DNA from: Burkholderia sp. Ax-1724
GTDB lineage: Bacteria > Pseudomonadota > Gammaproteobacteria > Burkholderiales > Burkholderiaceae
DNA length: 64,000 nucleotides
Assembly: GCF_011752995.1 (NCBI RefSeq)
Contig: NZ_VWWL01000029.1
Coordinates: 22,577-86,576, forward strand
Reading direction: 5' to 3'
Below the pieces are notes generated by a model. The model searched no databases, was not told the DNA's origin, and worked only from the letters and a program-made list of their open reading frames with translations. Positions 8,715 through 18,936 of this stretch are shown in pieces. The translations under genes were made by a program, and so were the position numbers. Each line of letters starts with the position of its first letter. Within the stretch, counting starts at the first letter, position 1.

Positions 8715-10109
8715 TTACTGGATCTTCTTGGCCTTTTCGAAGGCTTCGTCGATCGTGCCGACCATGTAGAACGCCTGCTCCGGCAGATGGTCGCACTCGC
8801 CTTCGACGATCATCTTGAAGCCACGGATCGTTTCCTTCAGCGGCACGTACTTGCCCGGCGAGCCCGTGAACACTTCAGCGACGTGGAACGGCTGCGACAG
8901 GAAACGCTGGATCTTACGAGCGCGCGCAACGGCGAGCTTGTCTTCCGGTGCGAGTTCGTCCATGCCCAGAATCGCGATGATGTCGCGCAGTTCCTTGTAG
9001 CGCTGCAGCGTTTGCTGCACGCCGCGCGTGATCGAGTAGTGCTCTTCGCCGATCACGTTCGGGTCGATCTGGCGCGAGGTCGAATCGAGCGGGTCCACTG
9101 CGGGGTAGATACCGAGCGAAGCGATGTCACGCGACAGCACGACGGTTGCGTCCAGGTGGCCGAAGGTCGTAGCCGGCGACGGGTCGGTCAAGTCGTCCGC
9201 AGGGACATACACGGCCTGCACCGAGGTGATCGAGCCGGTCTTGGTCGACGTAATACGCTCTTGCAGCTTACCCATTTCTTCAGCCAGCGTCGGCTGATAG
9301 CCCACCGCCGACGGCATACGGCCGAGCAGTGCCGACACTTCGGTACCGGCCAGCGTGAAACGGTAGATGTTGTCGACGAAGAACAGCACGTCGAGGCCTT
9401 CGTCACGGAAGTGCTCGGCCATCGTCAGGCCGGTCAGCGCGACGCGCAGACGGTTGCCCGGCGGCTCGTTCATCTGGCCGTACACGAGCGCGACCTTGTC
9501 GAGAACGTTCGAGTCCTTCATTTCATGATAGAAGTCGTTCCCTTCGCGGGTCCGCTCGCCCACACCGGCGAACACGGAGTAACCGCCGTGCTCCTTCGCG
9601 ATGTTGTTGATCAGTTCCATCATGTTCACGGTCTTGCCCACGCCGGCGCCACCGAACAGACCCACCTTGCCGCCCTTCGCGAACGGGCAGATCAGGTCGA
9701 TCACCTTGATGCCGGTTTCGAGCAGTTCCGTCGACGGCGACAGTTCGTCGAACGCCGGCGCCTTCTGGTGGATCGAGCGCATGTTTTCGCTCGCGATCGG
9801 ACCGGCTTCGTCGATCGGACGGCCCAGCACGTCCATGATGCGGCCGAGGGTCGGCTTGCCGACCGGCACGCTGATCGGGTTACCGGTGTTCTTCACGATC
9901 GTGCCGCGGCGCAGACCGTCCGAAGCACCCAGACAGATGGTGCGGACCACGCCGTCGCCCAGCTGCTGCTGGACTTCGAGCGTCAGTTCCGAACCTTCGA
10001 GAATGAGCGCGTCGTAAATCTTCGGCATGGTTTCACGCGGAAATTCCACGTCGATCACCGCGCCGATGCACTGTACGATCTTGCCTTCTACCAAAGCAGT
10101 AGTACTCAT
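8715..10109 (-). CDS. atpD: ATP synthase F1 subunit beta (catalytic)
   Basis: This is the catalytic beta subunit of F1, which makes ATP from ADP and phosphate in three alternating sites. The 464-residue protein has the P-loop GGAGVGKTVNMMEL, the motif GERTREGNDFYHEM with the catalytic glutamate region, the Walker B-like ALTGLTMAEHFRD, and the DELSEED-equivalent GMDELAPEDK. The ATG at 10109 follows AAAGGAAAAG. It sits about 100 bases after atpG within the operon. Confidence 0.98.
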   Translation of the reverse strand: MSTTALVEGKIVQCIGAVIDVEFPRETMPKIYDALILEGSELTLEVQQQLGDGVVRTICLGASDGLRRGTIVKNTGNPISVPVGKPTLGRIMDVLGRPIDEAGPIASENMRSIHQKAPAFDELSPSTELLETGIKVIDLICPFAKGGKVGLFGGAGVGKTVNMMELINNIAKEHGGYSVFAGVGERTREGNDFYHEMKDSNVLDKVALVYGQMNEPPGNRLRVALTGLTMAEHFRDEGLDVLFFVDNIYRFTLAGTEVSALLGRMPSAVGYQPTLAEEMGKLQERITSTKTGSITSVQAVYVPADDLTDPSPATTFGHLDATVVLSRDIASLGIYPAVDPLDSTSRQIDPNVIGEEHYSITRGVQQTLQRYKELRDIIAILGMDELAPEDKLAVARARKIQRFLSQPFHVAEVFTGSPGKYVPLKETIRGFKMIVEGECDHLPEQAFYMVGTIDEAFEKAKKIQ

Positions 10110-10208
10110 CGCTTTTCCTTTAGATACTCAATTCTTCACTCGCGCAAAGGCGCAGTTTCGATGGGTGCGCCACTACGGGCGCACATGAGCGGCTGCCGAC
10201 CGTTACGG

Positions 10209-11093
10209 TCAGACCGCCGCCGCACCACCGACGATTTCCGACAGTTCTTTCGTGATCGCGGCCTGACGGCTCTTGTTGTACACGAGTTGCAGTTCGTTGA
10301 TGACCGTCTTCGCGTTGTCCGAAGCGGCCTTCATCGCCACCATCCGGGCCGATTGCTCCGATGCCATGTTTTCCGCGACGGCCTGATAGACCAGCGCTTC
10401 GACATAACGCACCAGCAGCTCGTCCACCACGGCCTGCGCATCCGGCTCGTAGATGTAGTCCCACTGCGTGCGCGGCGTCGTGCCGTCTTCTTCCGTGCGC
10501 TCGAACTGCTCCGCCGACAGCGGCAGCAGCTGCTCGATCACCGGCTCCTGCTTCATCGTGTTGACGAAGCGCGTGTACGCGAGGTACACCGCCGAAATCT
10601 TGCCTTCCGAGAACAGGTCGAGTTGCACCTTGACTGCGCCGATCAGCTTTTCCAGATGCGGCGTATCGCCCAGATGCACGACGTTCGACACGACCTTGGC
10701 GCGCAAACGGTTCAGGAAACCGAGCCCCTTGCTGCCGATCGCGGTTGCTTCGATCGTCTTGCCCTGGCCTTCCAGTTCCTTGAACTTCTGCACCGACGCG
10801 CGCAGCACGTTGGTGTTCATCCCACCGCACAGACCCTTATCGGTCGTGACGAGGATGATGCCGGCCGCCTTCGCGCCGTCGTTCGACACCATGAACGGGT
10901 GACGATACTCCGGGTTCGCACGGCTCATGTGCGCAGCGATGTCGCGGACCTTGTCGGCATACGGGCGAGCAGCGCGCATGCGCTCCTGAGCGCGGCGCAT
11001 CTTCGATGCGGCCACCATCTCCATCGCTTTCGTGATCTTGCGCGTGTTTTGCACGCTCTTGATCTTGCCGCGAATTTCCTTCATTCCAGCCAT
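10209..11093 (-). CDS. atpG: ATP synthase F1 subunit gamma
   Basis: This is the rotor shaft of F1. The 294-residue protein has the conserved N terminus MKEIRGKIKSVQNTRKITKAMEMVAASKMRRAQ, given here in two parts (MKEIRGKIKSVQ, then ITKAMEMVAASK), the middle TTDKGLCGGMNTN, and the C-terminal MVAMKAASDNAKTVI followed by YNKSRQAAITKELSEIVGGA. The ATG at 11093 has AAGGAGC at a good distance. It lies between atpA and atpD as in other proteobacteria. Confidence 0.98.
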   Translation of the reverse strand: MAGMKEIRGKIKSVQNTRKITKAMEMVAASKMRRAQERMRAARPYADKVRDIAAHMSRANPEYRHPFMVSNDGAKAAGIILVTTDKGLCGGMNTNVLRASVQKFKELEGQGKTIEATAIGSKGLGFLNRLRAKVVSNVVHLGDTPHLEKLIGAVKVQLDLFSEGKISAVYLAYTRFVNTMKQEPVIEQLLPLSAEQFERTEEDGTTPRTQWDYIYEPDAQAVVDELLVRYVEALVYQAVAENMASEQSARMVAMKAASDNAKTVINELQLVYNKSRQAAITKELSEIVGGAAAV

Positions 11094-11233
11094 TGCTTGC
11101 TCCTTTGTCGGCCCGAGTTAGCGCTTCAGCGCTTACTCGGGTCCCATGCAAAGCGGTCGAAGCAGCACGGGAGCATTCGCATGCGGCCCGCGCCGCTTCA
11201 AGGTCCGTTTATGCCTTGCGGATCACTCGCGGA

Positions 11234-12775
<1,542 letters not shown>

Positions 12776-12831
12776 TATTCGCTCCTGATAGTCAATTCTG
12801 TTGCGTGCCAGCCGCTAAAGCGCAAGGCGCT

Positions 12832-13371
12832 TCAGGCCGTCAGGGCCGTCTGCATGCTGGCAAGCCGCGCGCGGACCGAGGTATCGAGCACTTCGTCGCC
12901 GACCGTCACGCGCACGCCGCCGATCAACGACGGGTCGACTTCGACCGTCGGCTTCAGCTTGCGCTTGAACTTGCGTTCGAGGCTTGCGACGAGTTCGTTC
13001 AACTGCGCACCTTCGAGCGGGAATGCGCTGACGATCAGCACATCTGCCGCCCCTTCGCGGGCGTTCTTCAACTCTTCGAACTGCGAGGCGATTTCCGGCA
13101 GCAATTGCAGGCGATGGTTGTCCACCAGCATCTGCACCAGATTCTTCGCTTGCGCGTTGTCCTTGAGCGGCGACTTGACCGCAGCCAGCAGCAGATCGCT
13201 GACCTGGGTGCGGCTCACTTTCGGGCTCGAGGCGATCGACAGCACTTCGGGCAGACGCGCAACCTGTGCCAGCTCCTGCACGAGCGTGGACCAGGCGGCG
13301 ATGTCACCAGCTTCGGCCACGCCAAACAGCGCTTCCGCGTACGGACGGGCGATGGTTGCAAGTTCGGCCAT
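12832..13371 (-). CDS. atpH: ATP synthase F1 subunit delta
   Basis: This stator subunit links the top of F1 to subunit b. The 179-residue protein has the N-terminal ATIARPYAEALFGVA helix typical of the OSCP/delta family and a C-terminal VDPSLIGGVRVTVGDEVLD motif. The ATG at 13371 lies two bases after the atpF stop codon, so the two are probably translationally coupled. Confidence 0.97.
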   Translation of the reverse strand: MAELATIARPYAEALFGVAEAGDIAAWSTLVQELAQVARLPEVLSIASSPKVSRTQVSDLLLAAVKSPLKDNAQAKNLVQMLVDNHRLQLLPEIASQFEELKNAREGAADVLIVSAFPLEGAQLNELVASLERKFKRKLKPTVEVDPSLIGGVRVTVGDEVLDTSVRARLASMQTALTA

Positions 13372-13373
13372 GA

Positions 13374-13844
13374 TCAGAGCTCGGCTTTCAGTTGATTCAG
13401 CAGGTCAGCGTGAGCGGCCTGGTCGACTTCGCGCTTCAGGATCTGCTCAGCGCCCTTCACGGCGAGTGCGGCGACTTCGCCGCGCAGCGTTTCGCGCGCC
13501 TTCACGACTTGCTGCTCCGCGTCGGCCTTCGCCTGCGCGATGATGCGGGCGGCTTCAGCCTGTGCCTGTGCCTTGATTTCGTCGGCGACTGCCACGGCGC
13601 GCTTTTCCGCGTCGGCAATACGCTGCTGGCCGGCATTGCGTGCCTGGGAGAGTTCCTGGTCGACGCGCTTGTGAGCGGCTTCGAGTTCCTGCTTGCCCTT
13701 TTCCGCGGCGGAGAGGCCGTCAGCGATCTTCTTCGAGCGCTCGTCGAGGGCGTTGATCAGCGGCGGCCACACGAACTTCATCGTGAACCACGCGAGGATC
13801 AGGAACACGACCATTTGCGCAAACAGGGTTGCGTTGAGATTCAC
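13374..13844 (-). CDS. atpF: ATP synthase Fo subunit b
   Basis: This is the peripheral-stalk subunit: one N-terminal membrane helix (LFAQMVVFLILAWFTMKFVW) followed by a long charged coiled coil rich in Ala, Glu, Lys and Gln (to residue 156). It begins with GTG at 13844, preceded by AAGGAA. It is followed by atpH after two bases. Confidence 0.97.
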   Translation of the reverse strand: MNLNATLFAQMVVFLILAWFTMKFVWPPLINALDERSKKIADGLSAAEKGKQELEAAHKRVDQELSQARNAGQQRIADAEKRAVAVADEIKAQAQAEAARIIAQAKADAEQQVVKARETLRGEVAALAVKGAEQILKREVDQAAHADLLNQLKAEL

Positions 13845-13982
13845 GGTGTTTCCTTAAACGTTGCTTGTTCGGAAAGTGAAACGGCAAGGCGCTCATCGAT
13901 TCTGTGTTCGATCAGCGCCCCAGTACCCGTTCCGCCCTGCGCCTTTACCAGTTATAGCTCAGACGCAAACCTCCGAGGAACC

Positions 13983-14252
13983 TCAGCCTGCCAGCTTCGA
14001 CAGCAGCGGGTTCGCGAACGCAAACAGCATTGCCACACCAACGCCAATCAGGAACGCCGCGTCGATCAGACCAGCCAGCAGGAACATCTTGGTTTGCAGC
14101 GGGTTCATCAGTTCCGGCTGACGGGCGCATGCTTCGATGTACTTGCCGCCCATCAGACCGATACCGATACAGGCGCCGATTGCACCCAGGCCGATGATGA
14201 TGCCGATACCGATGGCGGTCAGACCCTGGATGTTGGCGATGAAAGCTTGCAT
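13983..14252 (-). CDS. atpE: ATP synthase Fo subunit c
   Basis: This proteolipid forms the rotating c-ring. The 89-residue protein is a hairpin of two membrane helices joined by the polar loop ARQPELMNPLQ. The ion-binding carboxylate is Asp64 in GLIDAAFL. The sodium-type Gln/Glu/Ser set is absent, so a proton-coupled ring is expected. I take the ATG at 14252 because AAGGAG lies five bases upstream; an in-frame GTG two codons earlier is less well placed. Confidence 0.97.
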   Translation of the reverse strand: MQAFIANIQGLTAIGIGIIIGLGAIGACIGIGLMGGKYIEACARQPELMNPLQTKMFLLAGLIDAAFLIGVGVAMLFAFANPLLSKLAG

Positions 14253-14334
14253 GATCACTCCTTTGTGAAAAGTCTTTTAGAACTGGTTGGAACTGGGATT
14301 TGAAAAACTACGATTCTTTTACCGACCGCGCAGG

Positions 14335-15186
14335 TTAGTGCGTGTCGTGTGCCTGGCCGATGTACACCAGCGTCAGCATCATGAAAATGAACGCCTGCAG
14401 CAGAACGATCAGGATGTGGAAAATTGCCCACACGCTGCCGGCGATCACGTGGCCGATGAAGCCAAGCACCGTCGTGTCCGCGCCGAAGCTCCAGATGCTG
14501 CCGAGCAGGGCAATCAGCAGGAACAACAGTTCGCCCGCATACATGTTGCCGAACAGCCGCATGCCGAGCGAGACCGTCTTCGCGACGAACTCGATGATGT
14601 TCAGTGCAAGGTTCGGGATCCACAGGAGCGGATGCGCGCCGAACGGAGCAGACAGCAGTTCATGCACGAAGCCGCCGACGCCCTTGATCTTGAAGTTGTA
14701 GTAAATCATCAGCACGAACACGCCGAGTGCGATGCCGATGGTGCCGTTCAGGTCGGCGGTCGGCACGATGCGGTGGTGCGGAATCACTTCGGACAGACCC
14801 AGCCAGCCGATCACGCGGCCCGGCAGGTCGACGGGAATAAAGTCGAGGGAGTTCATCAGCGCGACCCAGACGAACACGGTCAGCGCGAGCGGAGCGATGA
14901 AAGTACGCGAGCCGTGGATCATCGCCTTCGATTGATCCTCGACCATTTCGACGAGCATTTCGATCGCGCACTGGAAACGGCCCGGCACGCCGGACGTTGC
15001 CTTGCGGGCAGCGAGATGCAGCACGAAGATGGTGACCAGGCCGCAAACGATCGACCAGAAGAGGGTGTCCAGATTCCACACGTGGATGTCGAAAATCGAC
15101 GTCTGGTGCGCGGTGGAAAAGTTCTGCAAGTGGTGCGCAATGTACTCGGACGGGTCCATTGCTCGCGTGCCTTCGCTAGCTGCCAT
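14335..15186 (-). CDS. atpB: ATP synthase Fo subunit a
   Basis: This membrane subunit forms the two proton half-channels against the c-ring. The 283-residue protein has several membrane helices, with the conserved arginine in the fourth-helix motif SLGMRLFGNMYAGEL and the C-terminal GxxQAFIFMMLTLVYI. The start at 15186 (MAASEGTRAMDPSEYIAHH) is chosen over the longer upstream frame because it matches homologues and the extra upstream residues look non-coding. Confidence 0.96.
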   Translation of the reverse strand: MAASEGTRAMDPSEYIAHHLQNFSTAHQTSIFDIHVWNLDTLFWSIVCGLVTIFVLHLAARKATSGVPGRFQCAIEMLVEMVEDQSKAMIHGSRTFIAPLALTVFVWVALMNSLDFIPVDLPGRVIGWLGLSEVIPHHRIVPTADLNGTIGIALGVFVLMIYYNFKIKGVGGFVHELLSAPFGAHPLLWIPNLALNIIEFVAKTVSLGMRLFGNMYAGELLFLLIALLGSIWSFGADTTVLGFIGHVIAGSVWAIFHILIVLLQAFIFMMLTLVYIGQAHDTH

Positions 15187-15351
15187 ATCGTTAAAGCCAC
15201 CCAAATTGTCGAAAATCGTTTGAGGCCGTTCCCGCCGAAATACTCTATTGCGGGAACGCGCCGGGTGCAGGCCCTGTCTCATCCGCACACCCGTGCCGAC
15301 GCCACGCGCCGGCCTTAAATTCTTCGTGCTGCTATTTTTGGTACTGCTACC

Positions 15352-15897
15352 TTAGCGCCACGCCAAGGCAATCCAGTAAGTCTTCAGCGCGATGAGGTAG
15401 GTCACGAGCAGCGGAATCCAGCGCACATCGTGATACCAGAAGGCGATGCCTACAAACATCGCGATCGTTGTCCCCATCTTGAGCGCTTCGCCGATCATCC
15501 AGCTCATCACTGTCTCGACGCCGCGCTGCTTTATCAAACGTGCCGCGAACAACGCGCCCGGCACCCAACAGATCGCTCCCCCCAGGAACGCGGACAGCGC
15601 AGCAGCGCCCGGCGGCTTATAAAACAGCCACCACGCCAGCGTAGCAACCAGGGACAAAACCACTTGCGCCGCAACGACCCTGAAAGGCGTCACCCGCGAT
15701 GGACGACCCACGTCAGGACCAAACAGCTTTTCTGCCTCGGCCCGCGTGAGCGGAACGATGTTGTTATCTTCCTGCCCGTCATCCCATGCTTCGGCCGGGT
15801 CGAACTGCCGGCTGGAGGACGCATCGGAAGCGGAGCGTTCTGCGCGGTGTTCGTCGTGCCCATTCTTCGGCGACAGATTCGACGTTTTGACCGCCAT
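15352..15897 (-). CDS. atpI: ATP synthase subunit I (assembly factor)
   Basis: This is the first gene of the operon. The 181-residue protein has a polar, charged N terminus of about 85 residues and then membrane segments (VVAAQVVLSLVATLAWWLFY, AALSAFLGGAICWVPGALFAARL, MGTTIAMFVGIAFWYH, IPLLVTYLIALKTYWIALAW). Subunit I proteins help assemble the c-ring and are weakly conserved. The long polar N terminus is a lineage feature. The ATG at 15897 is about 75 bases from the predicted promoter. Confidence 0.9.
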   Translation of the reverse strand: MAVKTSNLSPKNGHDEHRAERSASDASSSRQFDPAEAWDDGQEDNNIVPLTRAEAEKLFGPDVGRPSRVTPFRVVAAQVVLSLVATLAWWLFYKPPGAAALSAFLGGAICWVPGALFAARLIKQRGVETVMSWMIGEALKMGTTIAMFVGIAFWYHDVRWIPLLVTYLIALKTYWIALAWR

Positions 15898-16482
15898 CGC
15901 AATGTTCCGAAAGTCTCTTTCCAGCCCGCGAGCTTACGCAGCGCTTACGGGGTTGCCGTGCAATTAAATCCGGGCGATTGTAAGCGATAGTTGCAGGCAA
16001 TTCAAGACTTTAGGCCGCGCTATAACGGCGTGAAACTTGGGCCCACGATACGGTAAAACGCTTGCTGGCAGCGCGAAACACGTCAAATGTAAGGCAGGCG
16101 TGGGACGACAAAACCATGGCTCCCGATCGCATGGATCGAAGCTTGCCGGCAGGCTGTTTCGACGTTATGGCAGACGTCTCGGAAATGCAACAAATGCGGT
16201 TTTTTTCGGGGAGAACTGGCGCCGTTTCGTGCTGGCAGCGTCTATGCGGGGAACATGTTTACGCGAGTGTATCTGCCCGCTTGCGATAGCAGGCCGTAAG
16301 GATTGCCGTGGCCGTCGATCTACCATTGCAGCCCACTCAAACCTGGCATGGCTGATTATTTGGCCGATACTATTCAGGAATCCATGATAATTGGAAAGCA
16401 TGTTCGTTAGTCAAAAAACGATTCACGAGGCAAGGTTCGAGGGCGCCCGGAACCGCAGCGCCCTACCCTCATTGATCGTCGG
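15898..16482. other. Gap between atpI and parB
   Basis: The 585-base gap carries the ATP synthase operon promoter at its left end (listed separately). The rest, 16030-16480, has no convincing gene, and I see no clear hairpin terminator for parB, whose stop codon is at 16483. Open frames on the plus strand here have no recognisable product. Confidence 0.55.
15977..16005 (-). promoter_or_regulatory. Sigma-70 promoter of the ATP synthase operon
   Basis: On the minus strand TTGAAT (16000-16005) is followed after 17 bases by TACAAT (15977-15982), each matching consensus at most positions. It points to atpI, whose start codon lies 80 bases downstream. Confidence 0.75.
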
Positions 16483-17370
16483 TCAGACGTTGGCATTGCC
16501 GCGCAAGCGGACAAGAATGCCTTCTAGGGCGTCGAGATCGCCGAAGTCCACGAGCACCTGGCCACGGCCACGCCGGCCGAGTTTGATTTTCACGGTCGAC
16601 GCCAGCAGGTCCGAGAGTTCCTCTTCGAGACGCCGCGTATCGCGCCCGCCATCCGGATTCGCGCGGGCCTTGACCGTGGGCGTCGTCTTCGTCGTCATCG
16701 CGACGAGCTTTTCGGTCTCGCGCACCGAGAGGCGTTTGTTGACGACCTGGTTGGCCAGCGTGATCTGCGTCGCGGCATCGACGGCGAGCAACGCGCGAGC
16801 GTGGCCCATGTCGAGATCTCCGGCGAGCAGCATCGTTTGCACCGGCGCCGCGAGATTGAGCAGACGCAGCAGATTCGACACCGCGCTGCGCGAGCGGCCA
16901 ACCGATTCCGCCGCCTGCTCGTGCGTGAAGTGGAATTCGTCGAGCAAACGCTGGATGCCCTGCGCTTCTTCGAGCGGATTCAGATCTTCGCGCTGAATGT
17001 TCTCGATCAGCGCCATCGCGGCGGCGGCCTGGTCCGGCACGTCCTTCACGAGCACCGGCACCTCTTCAAGGCCGGCAAGGCGTGCGGCACGGAAACGTCG
17101 TTCACCGGCGATGATCTCGTATTTGTCCGCGGAGATCGGGCGCACCAGAATCGGCTGCATCAGCCCCTGCGCGCGGATGCTGGCCGCGAGTTCCTGCAGC
17201 GCGCCCTCGTCCATGCGCGTGCGCGGCTGGTATTTGCCGGCCTGCATCTTGCTGAGCGGTAGCACGTTCGGCGCACCCTCGATCGCCACCGCCTCGGTGA
17301 TATCCGCGGTGCCGCCGAGCAATGCCTCCAGACCGCGGCCCAATCCTTTCTTTCTTGCTACTGCGTTCAT
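16483..17370 (-). CDS. parB: Chromosome-partitioning protein ParB
   Basis: ParB binds parS, spreads on DNA as a CTP-dependent clamp, and works with ParA to segregate the chromosome origin. The 295-residue protein starts with the basic tail MNAVARKKGLGRGLEALLGG. It has the nucleotide-binding ParB/Srx motif (ILVRP, YEIIAGERRFRAARLAG), a helix-turn-helix (QAAESVGRSRSAVSNLLRLL), and a C-terminal dimer domain (KIKLGRRGRGQVLVDFGDLD). The ATG at 17370 has GAGGAAG upstream. It follows parA after 18 bases, and two parS sites lie 2-4 kb away. Confidence 0.97.
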   Translation of the reverse strand: MNAVARKKGLGRGLEALLGGTADITEAVAIEGAPNVLPLSKMQAGKYQPRTRMDEGALQELAASIRAQGLMQPILVRPISADKYEIIAGERRFRAARLAGLEEVPVLVKDVPDQAAAAMALIENIQREDLNPLEEAQGIQRLLDEFHFTHEQAAESVGRSRSAVSNLLRLLNLAAPVQTMLLAGDLDMGHARALLAVDAATQITLANQVVNKRLSVRETEKLVAMTTKTTPTVKARANPDGGRDTRRLEEELSDLLASTVKIKLGRRGRGQVLVDFGDLDALEGILVRLRGNANV

Positions 17371-17388
17371 CGTGCTTCCTCGATCCAC

Positions 17389-18180
17389 TTAGGATGCTTG
17401 GGGCGCGTCGTTCAATGCGCGCACCCGCTCAATCATTTCCGCGCCGAACTGCACGTAGGCCTGCGCGCCACGCGACGCCCTGTCGAACACCACGCCGGGC
17501 AGCCCATAGCTGGGCGCCTCGGCAAGCCGTACGTTGCGCGGGATCACCGCGTCGAACACCTTGTCGCCGAAATGCTCTTTCAGTTGATCCGAAACCTGCT
17601 GTTGCAATGTGATGCGCGGATCGAACATCACGCGCAGCAAACCGATCACCTTCAGGTCACGGTTCAGATTGGCGTGAACCTGCTTGATCGTATTGACGAG
17701 GTCGGACAGGCCTTCGAGCGCGAAGTATTCGCACTGCATCGGGATCACGACGCCATGCGCGGAGCACAGCCCGTTGAGCGTGAGCAGCGACAATGCGGGT
17801 GGGCAATCGATCAACACGAAGTCGTATTCGCTCTCGACCGCCGCAAGCGCCACCTTCAACTGACGCTCGCGATTTTGCATGCTGACCAGTTCCACCTCGG
17901 CGCCCGCGAGTTCGCGATTCGCGGGCAACACATCGTAGCCGACCGCTTCCGGCCGCACGCGCGCATCGGCCACGGACACGTTATCCACGAGCACTTCGTA
18001 GACAGTGTTCGTACATTCGGCCTTATCGATGCCGCTCCCCATCGTGGCATTGCCCTGCGGGTCCAGATCGATGAGAAGAACTCGCTGTCCCTGCGCTGCC
18101 AGGCTCGCGGCCAGATTGACTGTGGTGGTGGTCTTGCCGACACCACCCTTCTGGTTCGCAACGCAGAAGATTTTTGCCAT
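17389..18180 (-). CDS. parA: Chromosome-partitioning ATPase ParA (Soj family)
   Basis: This is a deviant-Walker ATPase that forms nucleoid-bound gradients and pulls ParB-parS complexes. The 263-residue protein begins MAKIFCVANQ followed by KGGVGKTTTTVNLAAS, with the two signature lysines. It has the Walker B FVLIDCPPALSLLT and the GLLRVMFDPR block. There is no N-terminal helix-turn-helix extension, so it is the chromosomal rather than the plasmid ParA type. It is about 70 bases downstream of rsmG. Confidence 0.97.
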   Translation of the reverse strand: MAKIFCVANQKGGVGKTTTTVNLAASLAAQGQRVLLIDLDPQGNATMGSGIDKAECTNTVYEVLVDNVSVADARVRPEAVGYDVLPANRELAGAEVELVSMQNRERQLKVALAAVESEYDFVLIDCPPALSLLTLNGLCSAHGVVIPMQCEYFALEGLSDLVNTIKQVHANLNRDLKVIGLLRVMFDPRITLQQQVSDQLKEHFGDKVFDAVIPRNVRLAEAPSYGLPGVVFDRASRGAQAYVQFGAEMIERVRALNDAPQAS

Positions 18181-18252
18181 CGTTGGTGTGTCCCTTTTGC
18201 TGCTTGATGAAGTGAAGATCGTTGAGGATGCGGGTCGCCGTGGGAGTGGCCG

Positions 18253-18936
18253 TCAGCTTTCCGCGCCCAGCCGAACCTTGATCAGGTGCCGTTCGGCGTC
18301 GAGCGACGGCACGTTCAGCCGGATGATCCGTTCCACGTGGGCGCCCGCCGGCAGACGCCCGATTTCACCGTCCGGCTGCACGCCCTTCATCGCCCAGATC
18401 GCGCCCTGCTCCGCAACCAGGTGACGGGCCAGTGTAACGAAATCCGTGAGTTCTGCGAATGCGCGCGAAACGATTACGTCGAACTTTGCCGGTACTTCGG
18501 CGCCGGGCCGCAATGTCTCGACGCGTCCCGTCACGACCGACAGATTCGCGAGACCCAGCTCGGCCTTCGCCTGAGCCTGGAAAGCCGTCTTTTTATGAAC
18601 AATATCGTTCGTGGTGACGGTCCATTCGGGCAGTACGATTGCCAGCACGATCCCGGGCAAGCCGCCGCCCGAACCGACGTCGAGCACAGAAGACGGGCCG
18701 AGCGGCGCGAGATGCGGCACGATCGAAAGAGAATCGAGAATATGCTGGACCAGCATTTGCCGCGGATCGCGAATCGCCGTCAGGTTGTAGACGTTATTCC
18801 ACTTCGCCAACAGGGCGACGTAATCAAGCAGCTTGCGTTGCTGAACGTCGCTCAGGTCGAGGCCCAGCTCACGGACACCATCCGCCAGCAGCGACGCCAG
18901 GGCCTGCTGATCGATACCCCTCTGCCCTGCCGTCAT
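18253..18936 (-). CDS. rsmG: 16S rRNA (guanine-527 N7) methyltransferase
   Basis: RsmG (GidB) methylates G527 of 16S rRNA using S-adenosylmethionine. The 227-residue protein has the GidB fold with the SAM motif VLDVGSGGGLPGIVLAI, the upstream WNNVYNLTAIRDP, and the following VISRAFAELTDFV. Its ATG overlaps the mnmG stop codon (ATGA), indicating coupling. Confidence 0.97.
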   Translation of the reverse strand: MTAGQRGIDQQALASLLADGVRELGLDLSDVQQRKLLDYVALLAKWNNVYNLTAIRDPRQMLVQHILDSLSIVPHLAPLGPSSVLDVGSGGGLPGIVLAIVLPEWTVTTNDIVHKKTAFQAQAKAELGLANLSVVTGRVETLRPGAEVPAKFDVIVSRAFAELTDFVTLARHLVAEQGAIWAMKGVQPDGEIGRLPAGAHVERIIRLNVPSLDAERHLIKVRLGAES